A stretch of 11,394 bases of DNA from Caldifarciminota bacterium. GTDB lineage: Bacteria > Hydrothermota > UBA3072 > WFRC01. The notes under the pieces are model-generated. The model was not told the DNA's origin, ran no database searches, and saw only the letters and a program-made list of their open reading frames with translations. The stretch's first letter is position 1; the number at the start of each line of letters is the position of its first letter. Below, in pieces: positions 6,084 to 11,394 of the stretch. Location of the stretch: positions 1 through 11,394 of the forward strand of contig WFRC01000177.1 in NCBI GenBank assembly GCA_015486685.1, in the 5' to 3' direction. The translations under genes were made by a program, and so were the position numbers.

Positions 6084-6931
6084 CTTACTGCAAAAAACCT
6101 CAGGTAATAGTATATAACAGGGGCAGTAAATAAAAGACTATCAAATCTATCCAGTATACCTCCATGTCCTGGTATTGTGTTAGATGAGTCTTTAATATCT
6201 ATATCTCTTTTAAACATTGATTCAGTCAGGTCTCCAAGAGGGGCAAGGATTGCGACTAATCCCCCTAACGCAATGCAATCAAATGGTGAAAGATAGGAAC
6301 CATAGATATATCTGTATATAAATGCGCCGATAATGGCAAATATACCTCCACCTATAACACCTTCTACGGTTTTTTTGGGACTAATTTTATGGAAAAATGG
6401 GTGTTTTCCAAATTTCCTGCCAATAAAAAATGCAAATGTATCATTAATCCATGTAAGGGCAAAAGGAAGGAATGCAAAACTTGTTCCCTCTCTAATTACA
6501 AAATGGAAAATATTATAATAAGTATGGTGGGAAATTACACTGGGCATTTCCATCAAGAGAATCAGATGACTCATTAACCAGCCCACATAAGTAACGCCAA
6601 AAACAGTAGTAGAAATATGATAAATTGCGTTTTTCTGGTCTTTTCTAAATAGTTCAAAAAGGCAGGTAACAAAAATTAATGCAGAGGGTGTGATAAATGT
6701 GAATATATGGCTCTGGAAATATGAGTTTATTCCCAATATAAGGGCAGCCACAATGCCTAATCCTGTATATGGTTTTAAGCCCCGTTTCTCTAAAATTTGA
6801 AAAAATTCATAGGTGCCTATGCCTATACCCAGTTCTATCAAAATGAGGAAATATATATCCCCAGCCCAGGCAATGACAATCAGAGCAGGTATAAATAGAA
6901 GAGCAGCGAGCCATCTGTCTCTAAGATTTAT
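6080..6931 (-). CDS. cdsA: Phosphatidate cytidylyltransferase (CDP-diacylglycerol synthase), apparent ATA start
   Basis: Membrane enzyme that makes CDP-diacylglycerol from phosphatidate and CTP. The family signature is complete: S-x-F-K-R, then K-D-S, then PGHGGILDRFD, close to the C-terminus, preceded by SPKKTVEGVIGG and a string of hydrophobic helices. The start is the puzzle. The frame stays open up to an ATG at 7054, but that start and the one at 7030 would lie 100-127 bases inside uppS, lack a Shine-Dalgarno and give about 41 N-terminal residues that look like a shadow of uppS. From the codon ATA at 6929-6931 the protein reads NLRDRWLAALLFIPALIV after the start, a normal CdsA N-terminus, and has 284 codons before the stop, the usual size. 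GGCGGG lies 5 bases upstream and ATA overlaps the uppS TAA. No ATG, GTG or TTG lies in frame between 7030 and the first helix. The gene is certain; the start is inferred. Confidence 0.93.
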   Translation of the reverse strand: MNLRDRWLAALLFIPALIVIAWAGDIYFLILIELGIGIGTYEFFQILEKRGLKPYTGLGIVAALILGINSYFQSHIFTFITPSALIFVTCLFELFRKDQKNAIYHISTTVFGVTYVGWLMSHLILLMEMPSVISHHTYYNIFHFVIREGTSFAFLPFALTWINDTFAFFIGRKFGKHPFFHKISPKKTVEGVIGGGIFAIIGAFIYRYIYGSYLSPFDCIALGGLVAILAPLGDLTESMFKRDIDIKDSSNTIPGHGGILDRFDSLLFTAPVIYYYLRFFAVR

Positions 6932-7614
6932 CCTATCCCGCCGAACTTTCTCTCTCTCTGATTGTATTCCTGAATTGCTTTTATTATATGTGTCTTTTTG
7001 AAATTGGGCCAAAGTGTTTTTGTTATCCATATTTCTGTATATGCTATTTCCCATAGGAGAAAATTGGAAACCCTTACCTCTCCGCTTGTTCTTATTAGTA
7101 AATCAGGGTCAGGGACATCCGGGGCATAAAGATATGAACGAAAATCATTCTCATATTTTAATGGTTCCTTCCTGTGTTGTATAATCTTATTCACTGCATC
7201 CATAATTTCCCGTCTGCCTCCATAATTTAAAGCAATTAACAGTGTTAATCCTGTATTTTCCTTTGTCTTTTCTGTTAATTTATCGACCTCTTCTTTTACG
7301 GATGCAGGAAGTTCTTCTATATTACCTATAAATCTCACTTTTACATTATAATCCATTAGTTCTTTTGTCTCGTTTCTAATGACATCCTGTAAAAGTTTCA
7401 TCAGGGCGTCGACCTCTTTTTTGGGTCTCGACCAATTTTCGTGGGAAAATGTATATAATGTTAAATATTCTATTCCGAGGTCTATGGCAGATTTTATTGC
7501 TCTCCTTGTTGCTTTAACACCTGCTTTATGTCCGTATATTCTGGGCATCTTTCTCTTTTCTGCCCATCTTCCATTTCCATCCATAATTATGGCAATGTGC
7601 CTCGGAACATTCAT
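6928..7614 (-). CDS. uppS: Undecaprenyl diphosphate synthase (cis-prenyltransferase)
   Basis: Cytosolic enzyme that elongates farnesyl diphosphate with isopentenyl diphosphate to the C55 carrier lipid used for peptidoglycan and surface glycans. The sequence has 228 residues. The N-terminal IMDGNGRWA at 10-18 carries the catalytic aspartate D12 and the diphosphate-binding GNGR. RIYGHKAG at 25-32, TFSHENWSRP at 55-64, LNYGGRREI at 129-137 and LLIRTSGEVRVSNFLLWE at 172-189 (R175, R181 and S183 bind the homoallylic substrate) are all in place. The C-terminus, REFGG-like (RERKFGGIG), is typical. The start overlaps the frr stop by four bases (ATGA). Its stop is joined to the proposed cdsA start. 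The substrate comes from the MEP pathway that includes dxr downstream. Chain length cannot be read from the sequence, but the neighbours argue for undecaprenyl. Confidence 0.97.
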   Translation of the reverse strand: MNVPRHIAIIMDGNGRWAEKRKMPRIYGHKAGVKATRRAIKSAIDLGIEYLTLYTFSHENWSRPKKEVDALMKLLQDVIRNETKELMDYNVKVRFIGNIEELPASVKEEVDKLTEKTKENTGLTLLIALNYGGRREIMDAVNKIIQHRKEPLKYENDFRSYLYAPDVPDPDLLIRTSGEVRVSNFLLWEIAYTEIWITKTLWPNFKKTHIIKAIQEYNQRERKFGGIG

Positions 7615-8168
7615 TCTTCTAAGATTTCCTTTTCCTTTTCTTCCAGTATATTATCTATTAACTGTATATGTTCGTCAGTAAGTTCCTGAATCCTTTTTTC
7701 AAGCCTTTTTTCATCATCTTCAGATATCTTTCCCTCTTTCTTTTTTCCTTTTAGTTCATCATTCGCTCCCCTTCTAATATTCCTGATGGCAATTCTTGAC
7801 TCTTCGGCTATCTTTTTTACCATTTTAACAATTTCTTTTCTCCTTTCTTCTGTTAATGGCGGAATGGGGATTCTGATAACATTTCCATCATTAGAGGGAT
7901 TTAAACCTAAATCAGAACTCAGAATTGCCTTTTCCACTGCACCTAATATATTTTTATCCCATGGATGGACAATTAGCAAATCAGGTTCAGGAGCAGTAAT
8001 AGATGCAACTTGATTAAGTGGGGTAAGGTTGCCATAATAGTCAACTTTGATATCCTGAAGCACGGAGGGGCTTGCTCTTCCTGTGCGAACTGTCGCTATT
8101 TCCCCGGAAAATACACTTACTGCCTTTTTCATCTTATCTTTTGTTTCCGAAAGTATTTTTTCAGGCAT
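7611..8168 (-). CDS. frr: Ribosome recycling factor
   Basis: With EF-G, this factor splits the post-termination ribosome so its subunits can be reused. It has 185 residues, the standard length. RTGRASPSVL at 28-37 and the PIPPLTEERRKEIVK stretch (101-115) are family hallmarks. The essential arginine region IRRGANDELK is at 131-140 (R132 and R133). The N- and C-terminal helices of the three-helix bundle are highly charged, and the C-terminus ends in a run of E and K. The ATG at 8168 has a strong Shine-Dalgarno (AGGAGGT, 4 bases upstream) that overlaps the pyrH stop; the gap is 9 bases. The 3' end overlaps uppS by four bases, so the two are probably translationally coupled. Confidence 0.98.
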   Translation of the reverse strand: MPEKILSETKDKMKKAVSVFSGEIATVRTGRASPSVLQDIKVDYYGNLTPLNQVASITAPEPDLLIVHPWDKNILGAVEKAILSSDLGLNPSNDGNVIRIPIPPLTEERRKEIVKMVKKIAEESRIAIRNIRRGANDELKGKKKEGKISEDDEKRLEKRIQELTDEHIQLIDNILEEKEKEILEE

Positions 8169-8177
8169 TTTTACCTC

Positions 8178-8876
8178 CTATTTTATTATTGTTCCTACTC
8201 TATTGCCCTGAATCAGTTTTTTTAAGTTGCCTTCTTTCATTATATTTAACACATAGATGGGAATTTTAAATTCTTTACAGAGGGATATAGCGGTTGCATC
8301 TATTACCTTTAATTCAAGTTTTAGAACATCCATATATGAAAGTTCCTGGTAAAATTTTGCATCCGCATACCTTAAAGGGTCTTTATCGTAAACGCCATCT
8401 ACCTTTGTGCCTTTAATTAAGGCATTTGCTCCAATTTGAAATGAGCGGAGCGCTGCTGCTGTATCTGTTGTAAACAGAGGATTACCTGTCCCAAATCCAA
8501 ATATAATAATTTTTCTTTCCCTTAAATAGGTTTTTACCCTTTTTTCGCTGAATTCCTCAGCGACAGGACCAAATCCATAAGGAGATATCAGGACAGATGA
8601 TATACCTGCTGTTTCAAACATATTTGTAAGCATAATTCCGTTAATTAGTGTGCCAAGCATTCCCATATAATCGGCGTTTATTCTTTCAATTTTCAACCCA
8701 CCCGATAATTCTTCTCCCCTTACAATATTTCCACCTCCTACCACGATACCAATCTCTATCCCCATTTCCCATACATTTTTTATTTCATTTGTGATTTTCC
8801 TTATATAATCGGGTGAAAATCCCTTTCCACCGCCAGATAGAGATTCTCCACTAAGTTTGAGAAGAATCCTTTCCAC
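8178..8876 (-). CDS. pyrH: UMP kinase
   Basis: This enzyme phosphorylates UMP to UDP with ATP, the first step from UMP to the pyrimidine triphosphates, as a hexamer in the cytosol. It belongs to the amino-acid-kinase fold. The phosphate loop is KLSGESL at 7-13 and GGGN is at 47-50 with R53. The UMP pocket is built by INADYMGMLGT (66-76) and GTGNPLFTTDTAAALR (129-144). The ATP lid is KGTKVDGVYDKDP at 155-167. At 232 residues it is of normal length. The start is GTG at 8874-8876, which overlaps the tsf stop as TAGTG. GGGTGA lies about 5 bases upstream. The tsf-pyrH-frr order is one of the most conserved in bacteria. Confidence 0.97.
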   Translation of the reverse strand: MERILLKLSGESLSGGGKGFSPDYIRKITNEIKNVWEMGIEIGIVVGGGNIVRGEELSGGLKIERINADYMGMLGTLINGIMLTNMFETAGISSVLISPYGFGPVAEEFSEKRVKTYLRERKIIIFGFGTGNPLFTTDTAAALRSFQIGANALIKGTKVDGVYDKDPLRYADAKFYQELSYMDVLKLELKVIDATAISLCKEFKIPIYVLNIMKEGNLKKLIQGNRVGTIIK

Positions 8877-9463
8877 TATTCACCCAATTTGAATCGAGCA
8901 AATTTTCTGATCGTGATATTCTCTCCAAATTTAGATATATGCTCTTTTAAGTATTCCATAACAGTGATAGAGTTATCTTTGATGAACGGTTGTTCTAAGA
9001 GCACAACATCTTTATAAAACTTTTCCATTTTGCTTTCAACAATTTTTTCAAGCACACTTTCTGGTTTATTCATTGTGCTTACCTGGTCTTTATAAATGGA
9101 TAATTCTCTGTCTATAACCTCTTGAGGGATGGCTTCTCTTGCTATGGCTATAGGGTCTGTTGCTGCTATTTGCATTGCAATATCCTTAACAAATCTCTTA
9201 AATTCATCTGTTCTTGCCACAAAGTCTGTTTCGCAATTTACCTCTACAAGGACTCCCAGGCGGGCACCTGGATGAATATATGCACCGATTGCCCCTTCCT
9301 TTGTTTCTCTTGACATTTTTTTCTCTGCTTTGGCAATACCTTTTCTTCTCAGGATTTCTATTGCCTTTTCAATGTCGTCCTGGGCTTCTTCAAGGGCCTT
9401 TTTACAGTCAAGCATTCCTGCCCCTGTCCTTCCTCTAATTTCTTTTAATAATTCAATATTCAT
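8876..9463 (-). CDS. tsf: Elongation factor Ts, short form
   Basis: Nucleotide exchange factor that frees GDP from EF-Tu. The N-terminal UBA-like helix bundle carries signature 1 (EIRGRTGAGMLDCKKAL, 8-24). Signature 2, EVNCETDFVAR, is at 74-84 and includes the TDFV (79-82) that is inserted into EF-Tu to displace the magnesium. At 195 residues it is much shorter than the roughly 283 of E. coli, matching the compact Thermus-like form with one core repeat and no coiled-coil insert. The frame is intact and ends at a normal stop, so this is a natural short form and not a truncation. The ATG overlaps the rpsB stop by four bases. AGGAGG lies at 9468-9473, inside the codons of the S2 tail. Confidence 0.97.
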   Translation of the reverse strand: MNIELLKEIRGRTGAGMLDCKKALEEAQDDIEKAIEILRRKGIAKAEKKMSRETKEGAIGAYIHPGARLGVLVEVNCETDFVARTDEFKRFVKDIAMQIAATDPIAIAREAIPQEVIDRELSIYKDQVSTMNKPESVLEKIVESKMEKFYKDVVLLEQPFIKDNSITVMEYLKEHISKFGENITIRKFARFKLGE

Positions 9464-10194
9464 TTTTCCTCCTCATCCTTTTTCTCGTCTTCCTTCTCTT
9501 TTTCATCTTCATATTTCTTTTTACCTTCTACTATTGCCGAAGAGATTATAGATGTTATAAGAGTTATTGACCTCATCGCATCGTCATTGGCAGGAATAGG
9601 ATAATCAACCATACCAGGGTCGCCATTTGTATCAACTATACCTATGATTTTTATACCTACAAGATTTGCTTCTTTTATAGCATTCAATTCCTTTTTTACA
9701 TCTACTACATACATTACATCCGGGATTCTATCCATTTCTCTTATACCTGAATAATACTTATCCATTTTCATCTTTTCTCTCTGGAGTTTAGCGATTTCCT
9801 TTTTCGTAAGGGGTGTCTTTGTGTCTCCTTTAAGTAAGGATTCAATCTTGAATAATTTTTCCACACTTTTTCTGATAGTAAAGAAATTGGTAAATGTTCC
9901 ACCAATCCATCTCTCATTTACATAAAAGGCTTCGGCTCTCTCTGCTTCAGATTTAATAACATCACTTGCCTGTCTTTTTGTCCCGATAAATAGGAATTTT
10001 TTATTTTGTGCTGCCATATCCCTTGCAAATTCATAAGATTCATTTAATTTCATTAAGGTTTGACGGATATCTATGATATGGATACCCTGTCGTTCCATAT
10101 AGATGTAAGGTGTCATTTTAGGATTCCACCTTCTCTTTTGATGTCCAAAATGGACTCCCGCCTCTAAAAGTTCTTTTACTGAAAGTTCAAGCAC
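9460..10194 (-). CDS. rpsB: 30S ribosomal protein S2
   Basis: Primary S2 protein of the small subunit, needed for S1 docking and initiation. The 244 residues include GVHFGHQKRRWNPKM at 13-27, NERWIGGTFTNF at 93-104 and the signature PDVMYVVDVKKELNAIKEA at 158-176. The DTNGDP and IPANDDAMRSI segments follow. After residue 224 there is a tail of almost only K, E and D, common but variable in S2. The start is GTG at 10192-10194 with AAGGAGGT 4-5 bases upstream. An ATG overlapping it by one base is out of frame. It follows rpsI after a 92-base leader that can fold, the only sizeable gap in the first half of the operon. The 3' end overlaps tsf. Confidence 0.98.
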   Translation of the reverse strand: MLELSVKELLEAGVHFGHQKRRWNPKMTPYIYMERQGIHIIDIRQTLMKLNESYEFARDMAAQNKKFLFIGTKRQASDVIKSEAERAEAFYVNERWIGGTFTNFFTIRKSVEKLFKIESLLKGDTKTPLTKKEIAKLQREKMKMDKYYSGIREMDRIPDVMYVVDVKKELNAIKEANLVGIKIIGIVDTNGDPGMVDYPIPANDDAMRSITLITSIISSAIVEGKKKYEDEKEKEDEKKDEEEK

Positions 10195-10286
10195 ATAACC
10201 TCCTTTTTGGTTTTTCCTCCACCCCCTTCATCCCTTGGAGACCTTTCGGACCACTCCTTTGGTCCAGGGGTGTGTTAGTATTAATA
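10195..10286 (-). promoter_or_regulatory. Structured rpsB leader, candidate ribosomal-protein autoregulatory element
   Basis: On the minus strand, GGACCA and TGGTCC (10260-10265 and 10248-10253) form a 6-base stem with an AAGGAG loop. A second GGTCT (10239-10243) can pair with the same GGACC, so two folds exclude each other. ACCCC (10267-10271) can pair with GGGGT (10222-10226) to close the domain. The stretch is far richer in G and C than the genes around it. No U-tract follows, so it is not a terminator. S2 leaders that bind S2 are known in other bacteria; this one is inferred by position and folding only. Confidence 0.45.
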
Positions 10287-10688
10287 TTATCTCTTAGAAA
10301 ACTGAAAACGCTTTCTTGCCTTTTTCTGCCCGTATTTCTTTCTTTCCACCATCCTTGCATCACGGGTCAGGATACCTGCATCCTTCAATAATTTTTTCAA
10401 AGAGGCATCATATTTTATCAATGCCCTGCCAATACCCAATTTTATAGCACCTGCCTGACCGCTTTTCCCTCCACCCATTACCTTTATTTTAATATCAAAT
10501 TTTTCTCTCAAATTTGTTAATTCAAGTGGACTCATTATGTCATAAATAAGCGTTTCCCTGCCCAAATATTCCTTTGTAGATTTGTTGTTTACAGAAATTT
10601 TACCGCTGCCATCTGGAATCAGAAAAACCTTTGCTGTTGCTTCTTTTCTCCTCCCTGTGGCATAAAAAAATCCTGATTGAGCCATCAT
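10287..10688 (-). CDS. rpsI: 30S ribosomal protein S9
   Basis: Small-subunit head protein whose C-terminal tail reaches the P-site tRNA. In 133 residues it has the N-terminal YATGRRKEATAKV (9-21), the signature GGGKSGQAGAIKLGIGRAL (72-90) and the basic C-terminus RKKYGQKKARKRFQFSKR (116-133). The terminal SKR that contacts the anticodon stem is intact. Two ATGs stand side by side (10688 and 10685). GGAGGG lies 6 bases before the first and 9 before the second, so either is possible. It is 3 bases behind rplM, the usual L13-S9 pair. Confidence 0.98.
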   Translation of the reverse strand: MMAQSGFFYATGRRKEATAKVFLIPDGSGKISVNNKSTKEYLGRETLIYDIMSPLELTNLREKFDIKIKVMGGGKSGQAGAIKLGIGRALIKYDASLKKLLKDAGILTRDARMVERKKYGQKKARKRFQFSKR

Positions 10689-10691
10689 TAA

Positions 10692-11126
10692 TTACCCTCC
10701 TATTTCAATGTTTTGAGGTTTCTGCGCAGTATGGGGATGATTAGGCCCTTTATACACCTTGAGTTTTTTTATTATTTTCTTACCTAATTTGTTTTTTGGC
10801 AGCATCCCTTTTACTGCGTGATATATAATCCATTCAGGTTTCTTTTCCCTCATTCTCATAAACGGATTTTCTTTAAGTCCACCTCTATATCCTGAATGAG
10901 AATAGTATATTTTTTGTTGTGTTTTCTTACCTGTAAGTCTAATCTTTTCTGCATTTACGCATACCACAAAATCTCCATTGTCAACAAATGGAGTAAATTC
11001 TGGCTTTGTTTTTCCTCTTAAAATTTTAGCAATATCGGAAGCCAGTCTGCCTAAAACTTTACCATTACAATCTACCAACCACCACTTTCTTTTTACATCT
11101 TCTTTTCTCAATACATAAGTTTTCAT
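10692..11126 (-). CDS. rplM: 50S ribosomal protein L13
   Basis: Early-assembling large-subunit protein that binds 23S rRNA. The 144 residues are of standard length. The fold starts with WWLVDCNGKVLGRLAS (15-30) and contains FVDNGDFVVCVNAEKI (47-62). The signature AVKGMLPKNKLGKKIIKKLKVYKGPNHPHTAQKP spans 104-137. The ATG at 11126 has GGAGGT three bases upstream. It is the first gene after the promoter at 11269-11296, so it probably opens the operon, with a leader of about 135 bases that contains heptad repeats. Confidence 0.98.
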   Translation of the reverse strand: MKTYVLRKEDVKRKWWLVDCNGKVLGRLASDIAKILRGKTKPEFTPFVDNGDFVVCVNAEKIRLTGKKTQQKIYYSHSGYRGGLKENPFMRMREKKPEWIIYHAVKGMLPKNKLGKKIIKKLKVYKGPNHPHTAQKPQNIEIGG

Positions 11127-11268
11127 CCTACCTCCATAAATAATGTTAAGATATTGAAAAAAAATTAATCACAAAGATATGCAGTTCTAATGTTCCTTTT
11201 AACTTTATTTCTTCACGCCTCACGCTTTACTGTCCTTTCTTGTATTTTATTTGGCGTTAAGTTTCTAT
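11127..11268 (-). other. rplM 5' leader carrying a heptad array
   Basis: This stretch would be the 5' untranslated region of the ribosomal operon. It is AT-rich and holds no gene. The only notable element is the three-unit heptad array at 11211-11231. I see no clear L13-type regulatory fold or terminator. Confidence 0.5.
11211..11231 (-). repeat. Heptad tandem array, CGTRARR family, three units
   Basis: On the minus strand the three units read AGTAAAG (C replaced by A), CGTGAGG and CGTGAAG. The last two are identical to units at 24-37, in opposite genome orientation and swapped order. It lies between the promoter and the rplM ribosome-binding site, so it is probably transcribed. Confidence 0.7.
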
Positions 11269-11305
11269 ATAATAAGAAGCATCTTGAAAATGTCAAGTTT
11301 TTTTT
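11269..11305 (-). promoter_or_regulatory. Sigma-70-type promoter of the rplM operon with A-tract
   Basis: On the minus strand the -35 is TTGACA (11291-11296) and the -10 is TATTAT (11269-11274), 16 bases apart. TTATAT with an 18-base spacer is an alternative. An 8-base A-run (11298-11305) lies just upstream of the -35, as in UP elements of strong ribosomal promoters. A short inverted repeat CTTGA/TCAAG (11283-11297) overlaps the -35. Confidence 0.65.
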
Positions 11306-11334
11306 AACAGGATAAAAGATTCCAAATTCAACTT

Positions 11335-11377
11335 AATGCGGAAGTATTCCGTGAAGCGTAAATCGTAAGGCGTAAAG
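11335..11377 (+). repeat. Compound heptad array (AATGCGG + CGTRARR families)
   Basis: Two units, AATGCGG and AAGTATT, at 11335-11348 are followed after one base by four CGT-type units starting at 11350, 11357, 11364 and 11371. The combination mirrors the families seen at 24-51 and 187-228. The array runs directly into the palindrome fragment at 11380. Confidence 0.75.
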
Positions 11378-11379
11378 AC

Positions 11380-11394
11380 TGTCATTGCGAGGGA
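11380..11394. repeat. Partial palindromic repeat at the window edge
   Basis: GTCATTGCGAGGGA is the complement of the right end of the palindrome at 321-357, apart from the last bases. It is cut by the end of the window, so its full length cannot be judged. Confidence 0.55.

Noticed and set aside
5731..6117. Plus-strand open frame of 128 codons opposite dxr
   Set aside because: It lies wholly opposite dxr and the end of cdsA, both with complete family motifs. It has no ribosome-binding site and a biased composition typical of an antisense shadow.
6932..7054. 41-residue N-terminal extension of CdsA from the ATG at 7054
   Set aside because: It overlaps the conserved C-terminal part of uppS (LLWEIAYTE onwards), has no Shine-Dalgarno and no hydrophobic or family-like character. 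Treated as a shadow frame.
7379..7681. Plus-strand 100-codon open frame opposite uppS and frr
   Set aside because: It is opposite highly conserved coding sequence on the minus strand and has no recognisable domain or start signal.
10248..10265. Terminator between rpsI and rpsB
   Set aside because: A 6-base G/C-rich stem is present but is followed by GAAAGG, not by a U-tract, and the genes downstream need transcription from this operon.

Overview
The window comes from an AT-rich bacterium. It is dominated by one long minus-strand housekeeping operon, read from right to left: rplM, rpsI, rpsB, tsf, pyrH, frr, uppS, cdsA, dxr, rseP, a polysaccharide flippase and, after a 53-base gap, a LamG-domain lipoprotein. 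One plus-strand gene, a PlsC-type acyltransferase, converges on the end of the operon. The lipoprotein, the undecaprenyl pathway and the flippase point to a cell that exports lipid-linked glycans and is probably diderm. The three-part surface lipoprotein and the intergenic repeat style resemble genomes of uncultured candidate phyla such as WOR-3-like lineages, but nothing here fixes the taxonomy and this is a weak guess.

Layout. Positions 1-466 hold no gene. They are a patchwork of short tandem arrays with a 7-base period (several unit families, in both orientations) and a run of small palindromes of the kind dispersed through many genomes. Positions 467-1093 encode PlsC. Positions 1135-11126 are the operon. 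Positions 11127-11394 hold the rplM leader, a good promoter (TTGACA/TATTAT) and more copies of the same heptad arrays. The window ends inside a second, inverted copy of one palindrome.

Function. The first part of the operon makes ribosomal proteins L13, S9 and S2, elongation factor Ts, UMP kinase and ribosome recycling factor. The second part builds envelope precursors: UppS (undecaprenyl diphosphate), CdsA (CDP-diacylglycerol) and Dxr (the MEP-pathway step that feeds isoprenoid to UppS), followed by the RseP site-2 protease. The flippase downstream would move undecaprenyl-linked glycans, so it fits the UppS theme. PlsC makes the phosphatidic acid that CdsA uses, so it fits too. Most junctions are tight: ATGA overlaps at rpsB/tsf, frr/uppS and cdsA/dxr, TAGTG at tsf/pyrH, and gaps of 1-9 bases elsewhere. 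The exception is a 92-base structured leader before rpsB.

The coding content is mostly ordinary. The points that deserve attention are the heptad arrays, the palindrome cluster, an apparent ATA start codon for cdsA, the rpsB leader and a possible leaderless promoter for plsC. I do not see a new defence, mobile or biosynthetic system.
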